This document shows positions 19,499 to 26,392 of a DNA stretch of 26,392 nucleotides, piece by piece. The first letter of the stretch is position 1. The number at the start of each line of letters is the position of its first letter. The stretch lies in NCBI GenBank assembly GCA_037447655.1, contig JBBHKE010003440.1:1-26392 (forward strand), read 5' to 3'. This stretch comes from Zygnema cylindricum (Eukaryota; Streptophyta; Zygnematophyceae; Zygnematales; Zygnemataceae). The translations under genes were made by a program, and so were the position numbers. The notes below the pieces were generated by a model. That model saw only the letters and a list, made by a program, of their open reading frames with translations, made no database searches and was not told the DNA's origin.

Positions 19499-19514
19499 AC
19501 ATGGGGACACACCC
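19499..19514. mobile_element. Solitary terminal repeat abutting a Harbinger-like MITE
   Basis: ACATGGGGACACACCC is a right-end version (one base different) of the terminal repeat of the element starting at 19518 and is followed by the same TAA. With the adjoining left end it forms a near-perfect palindrome. No partner left end was found upstream. Confidence 0.55.
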
Positions 19515-19517
19515 TAA

Positions 19518-20466
19518 GGGGGTGTCCCCATGTAATCGGTACTTTGATGAAGTATTTTGGACTGTAGTGAAGATTTTACGTACTACTTTGAAGAGCGCCC
19601 CAATGTGCGAAAATGAATTCGGAACTTTGACATGTGACGGTTGTAGACGTAGGTACAACTTGTGACGATTGAAGGCGACTACGAAACTTCCGACGATTGG
19701 TGACGCCAACAAAAATAGCGACAGTGGTAGACGTCTACATTTTTGTGAAATTGTGGACGTTTAGGGTTTGGTGACACTGTGACGTCACGCTCTCTGGTGA
19801 CACCGTCGACGTCACGGATTCAAGAACTTTCCGCCATGGTTTTCCGAATTCGAATTTTTTACTTTTCTCACTCGACCTGCCATTAAAAAAAAACTTAAAA
19901 ATTGTCAGAATAAAAAATTTTAAAATATCTTTCATTTTATACCACTATTGTCGTGTCTCATTTTAAAAAGTGTGAGATACAAGCGATAGTGTGAGAAGGA
20001 GAGAGGAGAGGCGACGACAATGAAAAATTATGCAAAGGACCCATGAATGCAAGTGGAAGTCCGCGACCCCTGCAAAATTTTTTCCGTACATAGCGCGTGA
20101 TGGCCACGGATCAAATTAGCGAGGACTCTCCCTCGTCCAAAAATTTTACAAATCGTGTGGCGCGTGCGTAGTTCGTTTTTCATTCGTTGTTTGGGTGGTA
20201 CCTAAGCTAACATCACCCCCTCGAGGTGATTTTGGAATAAGTTTTTTTTTGGGCTGGATTCTCTTGCCCGAGAGTCGAAAAGGAGAAAACGCCAAAATGC
20301 ATTCGCATGACGACAAACACGCCGTACATTCAAAGTATGAATTAACGTTCACTCTACTTTGGTAAAAATGATTTTTTTGAACGGCAAAAGTTTTTGTCAA
20401 AGTTCCCTGAAAAAAAGGGCAAAAAGACAGAGAAAAGTAGATACTTTAACACATGGGGACACCCCC
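19518..20466. mobile_element. Harbinger-like MITE, TAA-flanked
   Basis: 949 bp with perfect 16-bp inverted ends, GGGGGTGTCCCCATGT (19518-19533) and ACATGGGGACACCCCC (20451-20466), flanked by TAA on both sides (19515-19517 and 20467-20469). A 3-bp TWA target duplication with G-rich ends is the mark of PIF/Harbinger. The interior has GACG-rich degenerate repeats (about 19625-19820) and AT-rich DNA, with no transposase. Confidence 0.82.
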
Positions 20467-20589
20467 TAATGCATACTTGCAGAGTGAAGATGCAAAATTT
20501 TAGAATTTTTCGATATCGATGTGATATGTCGATTCGATGCAACGTGATCGTCCCGAAAAATTCAGAAGAAAGAGGCAGAGGTCGCAAAC

Positions 20590-20735
20590 GGTCAACCGAA
20601 ACCGTGACCGACCGTTAACCGACCGCCCGCGCCAAATCCGAAACGGATTCGGTTGCCAAATTTTGGGGGTCGGGCGGTTACGGTCGGTTGATTCACCAGG
20701 AAAAACAAAACGGTCGGTTACGGTCGGTCAACCAA
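20590..20735. repeat. CGGTCGGTTA-rich palindromic block
   Basis: AACCGTGACCGACCGTTAAC on the left pairs loosely with GGGCGGTTACGGTCGGTTGA on the right around AAATCCGAAACGGATTCGG (about 20634-20653), giving an imperfect ~100-bp palindrome. Two more CGGTCGGTTACGGTCGGT words follow at 20710-20729. Dense short repeats of this kind resemble the transposase-binding subterminal regions of Ac-type hAT elements. The block may be an end of the hAT relic or a separate non-autonomous element. Confidence 0.55.
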
Positions 20736-20788
20736 AAAACCAAAAAAAATGAAAATTTTGTACTGTCCCTATTATCCAACATTCTTGT

Positions 20789-21672
20789 ACTTTGTACTCT
20801 TTGGTATCGTGGAAGTATGTGACATCATGATTAACGTCGCAAATCTGACACGGTACTGTAGTAAGCTATTCATTTCACAAATCAAAGGGAACGCGACAAA
20901 GCGTCGCAAATCTGACACGGTAGTACACTATTCATTTTGCAAATCTTAGGGAACGCGACAAAGCGTCGCAAATCTGACACGGTAGTACACTATTCATTTC
21001 GCAAATCTTAGGGAACGCGACAAAGCGTCGCAAATCTGACACGGTACACCGCTAATCGCTATTAGCGTAGTGTACGCTCATTCGGTCCCGCTTTTTTTTT
21101 GTTATTCTCCAATAGGGTAGCTTATTCTATTTTTTTCTGTACGCCATTTAGGGTTATGTTCCAAGTACCTCACAAAACGAAAGTACGTTGTCGGTTAAAT
21201 AGTGTGGTGTTCGGTACGTATCAAACCTTACAAAATTATACCTTTTTAAGTGAAAAGGTATATTTAATGAGTTTCAGTAACCGCGCATGCATGAGAATAT
21301 GCGCTCATAAAAGGGGATAAAAGCGGGTTGTAAAATATCACGTTCGCACATATTCGTCCAACAACCATGTTTCAACTGTGTGAACGTACAATTTGTGTAC
21401 GATTTGTCAGATTTTGTGCAAATACCTATATTAGTGTAAGCATGTTTGCGACCGACATTTATTTTTTTGAAAGACCCAAATAATAATTATTAAACAATTA
21501 GAATGTATGTTTTTTTTCAAAATTTTCAAATTCTTAATTAGCGTAAACCACGGTAACTAAAGAAACTTCTACGCTAATAGCGATTGGCGGTGTAGTACAC
21601 TATTCATTTTGCAAATCTTGGGGAACGCGACAAATCGTAATTATTGGCTTATTCATACGTCGTACGTTATTG
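20789..21672 (+). repeat. 62-bp tandem array (left copy of a flanking direct repeat)
   Basis: A lead segment (20789-20833) is followed by units at 20834-20900, 20901-20962, 20963-21024 and a fourth (21025-21046 continued at 21595-21634) split by a MITE; a tail runs to 21672. Units contain CGCAAATCTGACACGGTAGT and GGGAACGCGACAAA. Units 2 and 3 are almost identical. The same lead, units and tail recur in direct orientation at 25261-25458. Confidence 0.85.
21047..21592 (-). mobile_element. Complete TA-flanked non-autonomous DNA transposon, family A, copy 2
   Basis: 546 bp, opposite orientation to the copy at 5820-6378. Ends are CACCGCTAATCGCTATTAGC and GCGATTGGCGGTG, with TA at 21045-21046 and 21593-21594. 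Removing the element and one TA restores an exact 62-bp repeat unit, which fixes the boundaries and the 2-bp target duplication. Confidence 0.92.
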
Positions 21673-21921
21673 CAAAGTGCTAATTACGCATTTTATACCG
21701 TGTTTCCACAAATATATCATATTATTATATCAATGTCATGCGGCATGTAGTAATAACTGGTTAATAAATCAGTGAAAATCAAACTATTACGTCAATTTCC
21801 CACGACTAGTCTTAATTATTGGCGTACTCACATGTGTCAAACAATAAATCGATAAATTGAATTGCTATTTAAGTTAGAGAAACTCGACCACAATTCAAAC
21901 AAAACTTAGTCATACACTAAA

Positions 21922-24115
21922 ATGGAGAAAAACATCCTCGCTTCCCTTAAAACTACAATCCAAAACGAACTTCGAAAATAAAAAAATGGTGAAATTGCTC
22001 AGTATTACCTAGTGAAAGAAAGCAGGGCCACTTCAAATTGTTGGAAAAAATTTGAGCATGTCTATGAAGTTAGAACATCAAACAAATACATGGTAAAGGG
22101 GGCAGGTTTTGTGGCTTGTAATACATGTTTCATAGTTTATCAATACAAGTCAGCAAACGGTACTTCAACAATCAATACTCACACATGTTTAAATTCGTCC
22201 GACATGGATAATTCAAGTGGACTTCTTCGTAAGTTTCTTTCAAAAACGAAGGCGAAAATGAGTGACCGAAAAAAAATTGCGAAAATGGTGGCCTTGATGT
22301 GTTGTGAGGACCTTTGACCATTTTCGATAGTCGACGATTCAGGTATGATTTATTTTAAATTCTATTTAATATGGCTTGAGTGTAAATGTCATTATAACTT
22401 GTTTAGTTCATAAAATTATAAATTTGAGCTTAGTTTGTCATGATATTGTCTTTTATTTGTCTTTCCATAAAAAAAAATCATTTCGTTATAAACCTTATTT
22501 ATTAATCATGGTTAGTACTTGTATGATATTTTTTTATTGTTTTTTTTTTTTTCCCCAGGTTTTCAAGCATTTTGCCAAGCATTGTTTGATGTTGGTGTTT
22601 TGTCCAACAAAAGTGTTGACATAGACCAACTACTCCCGTCCATCAATATTGTAAAAAACTACATTTTATCTTTTGCGGAAGATATTTGTAGTTTGATCAT
22701 CCCAAAACTTAGAGAAAATATTGATAATAATATTTTTTTGTCGCATTCACGACCGATCTCTAGACCGAGACAATAAAAAGAGCCTCATTAGTGTCAGCAA
22801 CTGCTCATTTTATTCACAAATAATTTGAACTTCATGCACGGACGCTTCAAGTCGATCATTTTTCGGAGGAAAACTACACTGCGGAAAATGTTTTAACGGT
22901 TTTCAAAAATTGTTTGACCAATTTTGAAATGTCCAATTTTTATTGCTGCGTTGTCGTGACTCGTAGTGGCTCTAACATATGTGCGACTGAAGGTCTACTA
23001 AGTATGTTTACTTGGATACCTTGCGCGGACTATAAGATTGCAACAATTGTGACAACGATCTTGAATAAGAGCGGAACTTCTAAAAAAGGCAAATACGATG
23101 TGGAAGTTCCTGATTTTTTTTATCTAATTGACGCATGTAAATCATTGGTCACGTTTTTCAAACAGAGTAATTTACTAAATCTTTTAAAAAACACTTTAAA
23201 ACAAGAAAACGCGACGCAGTGGAATTCTTTGCTCCGAATGCTTAAGAGTATTTCCAATGCATTAAATGAGATAGGACCAATCGCTCAAGCAAAAAATAAA
23301 TTGATTTTTTTTGCTTGTATCGATAAGACTCACCTTACCGAACTTATACGATTTTTGGAAAGGTTCCAAGAAGCGACCCTAAAATTGGAAATATTCAAAG
23401 AACCAACTGTACATTTGGTTTTGTTTAAACTATCGTCTCTCCATAACCATTGTAAGATAAGAAAAACATCTTACAATGACGGTGAAAAAGAATGTCCCGC
23501 CGATTCCCTAAACTTGCAAAAATTGAAACAACTTTTTGTGAAATTTGCACTACCGAAGTGGGGCTTTCATGAGTATCATATTGTCGCGGCTCTCTTAGAT
23601 CCCAAACAAAAACACAAACTTGAAATAATTGGGGTATCGAAAACCGAAATTGAAAGCGCAAGGGCCAAACTTCGAGAACTCACAAACGACCTCGGTGATG
23701 ACGTTGATTTCGGTAGTCCTCAACATATCACAAAAAAAAGAAAAACATCGCAAAGTAAAGACGGTTTCGACAGTTTTTTGGTGAGAGCGATGAGGAAAAT
23801 GAGGTTTTTATTACCACCGACAAAAAAATGCCCGTTAACGACGAAATGAAACGTTATTTTGATTTAAAATTAACCAACGACGAAAGATTGAACTTTAACA
23901 TACTTGAATGGTGGAAAAAAAAATCAAATGTACGTGTGAAAGATGGAGGATTTCCTATTCTAGCTGGTGTTGCTGTATCTATTCTAGCTATTCCAGCTTC
24001 TAGCTCCATGTCCGAATGCAATTTTTCGGATGCGGGGAACACGATAACAATGAAGAGGAGCTCACTAGCTGCTTCAATTGTTAGTGATTTTTTGTGTGTT
24101 AGATCCAAATTTTGA
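21922..24115 (+). pseudogene. Decayed hAT-superfamily transposase
   Basis: Regions in order: an N-terminal BED-like zinc finger (ACNTCFIVY, then INTHTC); PFSIV just after a stop; a 216-bp intron 22343-22558 with good GT..AG borders and phase-1 join; QLLPS; FTTDL (first catalytic Asp region); ELHARTLQVDHFSEENYTAE; GSNICA; TQWNSLLRML; and a C-terminal dimerisation domain (RLNFNILEWWKKK, SECNFSDAGNTITMKRSSL, SDFLCVRSKF). Breaks are in-frame stops at 21979, 22315, 22761 and 22821, and frameshifts at T runs near 22733-22739 and 23774-23779. The usual Asp before the Asn/Gly-Ser-Asn motif is Arg (VVTRSGSN). The element is therefore almost certainly inactive. Terminal inverted repeats and the 8-bp target duplication were not located with certainty. 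Confidence 0.9.
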
Positions 24116-24781
24116 TCTTTTAAATGCATAGTTGTTTATTTTGTTTTGTTTTCTAATTATTGTTATTTTTTTAGTATTAGTTATCATGTTTTTTTTCCTT
24201 TGAAATTTGTGTTGTATTTTACAATTTTTCTAGTGTTATTTTGTTTTTTTCTTTTTTAACCGGAGTGCTTATTTTTATCAAATTACCAAGCGTCGTATGC
24301 ATACCAAATTTAGATTTATAGATTTTTGTGTAGTTTTAAGTTTGAGGTTAGAATTTGTACAGTAGAGTCGAAAACAAAACGAGGTTGTTATTTGTTTATT
24401 TCTATATTTGATACTACATTTTTTTTTTTTTTGCTCATCACAATGTGTTTTTTGTCAATTGATTTTCTATGTGAAAACTAAGATTTGTTTTTTTAAACAT
24501 ACATAATTGAAAATTTACCTTTTTTGCATAATTCGTAACATAGTATCGTAGTCGAAAGAAAAACCATCCGAAAATTGTAGCCAAAAAAATAGATTTGCGA
24601 GAGAATAAACATTAATATAAGGGTTTAAGCATTAGTCTAAAAATTACACGCAAAATTAGGAACAAATCCCTTGAAAGAGGTCAAGGAAAAAAAATATTCG
24701 TAAATGGATATTGCAAAAAGACAAAATAGTAAAAATAAGAGGTAAACGAGTTGTTTTTTTGCAAAGGGAGATGTACCACTA
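24116..24781. other. T-rich region after the hAT relic
   Basis: Long T and A runs, low GC, no supported gene. This probably includes the 3' part of the hAT element. Confidence 0.45.
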
Positions 24782-24936
24782 CACCACTCATTGTTATTAG
24801 TATTAATAAGTTGCTACTACTTATAGCGGAAAATCACAAAATATAGTTAACAACATTATTTAAATACATGGACTATAACATGCCACGCCTCCTTGCATTA
24901 AATAGTATTATTAATCATAATTTTCCATTTACACTA
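24782..24936. mobile_element. Degenerate family-B left end
   Basis: After TA, CACCACTCATTGTTATTAGT matches the family-B end with several changes. No right end is seen before another left end begins at 24937, so this copy is truncated or has been overwritten. Confidence 0.5.
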
Positions 24937-25089
24937 CACCGCGAATCGTAATTAGAGTTAGTAACGCTAATTCCGTCACCACAAATTTTGACCCAAAAAC
25001 CTTAAAAAGAGTAAATAACTCTAAATTTTTCTTTACATTATTCAAGGTACTATTTGAATCATCGTTACCAACTCTACAGTAGTATAGTG
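24937..25089. mobile_element. Family-B MITE, degenerate copy
   Basis: The left end CACCGCGAATCGTAATTAGA follows TA (24935-24936); the interior has TTTTGACCCAAAAACCTTA as in the copies at 16799 and 13975; the right end is decayed (ACTCTACAGTAGTATAGTG, about 25071-25089). Confidence 0.6.
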
Positions 25090-25260
25090 CCATTTTAAAT
25101 AGTGTGGCTAACGTACATAACTGTACCGTATTAACGAAAAAAGTACAAAAAAAATATTCAATACATGCCGTTACCGCGTAGTGCAAACGTCATAATGACG
25201 TGAAACTGTACGTTTTGACAGAATGCGTTTTTACAAATCGCGTAGTGAAATCGTTATAAT

Positions 25261-25458
25261 ACTTTGTACTCTTTATAATCGTGGAAGTACGTGACATCAT
25301 GATTAGCGTCGCAAATATGACACGGTACTGTAATAAGCTATCATTTCGCAAATCATAGGGAACGCGACAAAGCGTCACACGATAGTACACTATTCATTTC
25401 GCATATCTTAGGGAACGCGACAAATCCTAATTATTGGCTTTCATACGTCGTACATTGG
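25261..25458 (+). repeat. Right copy of the 62-bp-repeat segment, in direct orientation
   Basis: Lead 25261-25305, units 25306-25371 and 25372-25424, and tail 25425-25458 (AATTATTGGCTTTCATACGT) match the segment at 20789-21672 in the same order and orientation, with two units instead of four and no MITE. Confidence 0.85.
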
Positions 25459-26392
25459 TTAATTTTGTACTTTTTTGCTTACGGGCGGTCACGGTTAGTC
25501 GCGAGAAATCGAGATTCGGTTAATTTTTATTTTCGTAAACGCTGGTTGGTTAACGGTTAACAATTTTGGAGCGTAACATAACTCCGTCGGGCGTCGGTTA
25601 CTCACATTTTGAAAAAAAAAAAACGGTCGGTTTCGGTAATGTAAAATTTTTACTTTTGCGACCTCTGGAAAGCGGTGACAAGTACAGTAAAACAACGCTT
25701 GGGGAATATGCGAATATACAGTCTGTGTGCTCGGTACAATTTTGGTTTTCTGTTCGCGTTCAACAACCAGTTCGTACAGGGCGTGGCACAAAAACAAAGC
25801 ATATGTGAACAATTTTTTTTGGGAATTGATAATGACAGTGACTATTTTGGTTGCGGACAGTCACTTACGTCATTTTGTCAAAAAACGTACGTTTGAAGTA
25901 CACACAGGTACAAATAAAGCACCGTTGAGTACAAATTTGACGGTCAATCGGTTGAACAACTTTGACTTTGAAAATATTTTTCAACCGCTTAAAATTATGT
26001 CGCGCTTGCGAACGTCGATCGTCATAATAAATTTAGCAATTCACACGGCCGACGAACGTTTACGGTAACAAAACTGCGGCAACCACATGTAAATAAAAAG
26101 TGTTGCAGACAGTCAATTTTTGTCGTTATGTGAGCTCCACGGTGAGAGAACTTAGCCACAAAATTGAAATTTAATCGTGTAATCGTTACATTGAACTTAG
26201 ACGCATAGTGAAACGAAACAATTTTAAACTGAAGTACTATAAGTTTTGTACAAAAATATTATAATGCACGAAACAAAACAAACTGTTATAATAAAACGAG
26301 CCATATCATTTGAAATTAAATGAAAAAAATGCGCGTCGTCACGCGCAACGAAATCGAGCCACACTATATATGAATCAACAGTCTTACATCGA
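25459..26392. other. CpG/GTAC-rich terminal region, no gene recognised
   Basis: The start carries CGGTCACGGTTAGTCG, TTGGTTAACGGTTAAC and CGGTCGGTTTCGGTAAT (about 25483-25640), resembling the block at 20590-20735. The rest is unique-looking with several overlapping short open frames (73-113 codons), none with family resemblance, splice context or consistent codon use. It may be transposon-derived. Confidence 0.45.

Noticed and set aside
20834-21634. CRISPR-like appearance of the 62-bp direct repeats
   Set aside because: Units are head-to-tail without unique spacers and the genome is plant nuclear; this is a minisatellite.
25727-26068. 113-codon open frame at the right end
   Set aside because: Overlaps other frames of similar length, lacks a recognisable domain, and sits in repeat-like CpG-rich DNA.

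Overview
The window is nuclear DNA of a green plant in the broad sense (land plant or close streptophyte alga). The evidence is a plastid-targeted protein with a two-part, lumen-type leader, plant-style F-box/kelch and Yos1 genes, spliceosomal introns with GT..AG borders, interstitial TTTAGGG-type repeats, telo-boxes (AAACCCTAA) near gene starts, and many small DNA transposons. I cannot name the species. No rRNA, tRNA or CRISPR array was seen.

Layout. 1-660 is purine- then pyrimidine-rich low-complexity DNA. 667-786 is one well-formed plus-strand exon resembling mitoribosomal protein mS23; its 3' edge and splice donor recur, degenerate, several times in the TTTAGGG-like repeats that follow (to about 2900). 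3018-5320 (minus) holds the first two exons of an ARMC6-type armadillo protein; its later exons were not found. Upstream is a five-copy 48-bp array rich in telo-box motifs. 5820-6378 is a complete TA-flanked MITE. 6850-9658 (plus) is a three-exon gene for a predicted thylakoid-lumen protein of unknown function, with a TATA box, a probable 5'-UTR intron and two distal G-boxes. 11599-13732 (minus) is a complete three-exon Yos1/IER3IP1 gene (77 aa, ER-Golgi traffic). 15108-18865 (minus) is a complete four-exon F-box/kelch gene (351 aa, likely SCF ubiquitin-ligase receptor).

From about 18.9 kb to the end there is no intact host gene. It holds a 949-bp TAA-flanked Harbinger-like MITE, a CGGTCGG-rich palindromic block, a 62-bp tandem array interrupted by a second copy of the first MITE, a decayed hAT transposase (stops, frameshifts, a lost catalytic Asp), and a second, direct copy of the tandem-array segment beyond it.

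The genes do not form a pathway; they are independent housekeeping or regulatory genes. The most informative points are the TA-insertion MITE family, whose second copy sits in a tandem array that preserves its own empty site; two related short TIR families spread through introns and promoters; and duplication of an exon edge with its splice donor inside an intron. Exon borders were placed by hand from splice signals, codon phase and family resemblance, without alignment software or transcripts.
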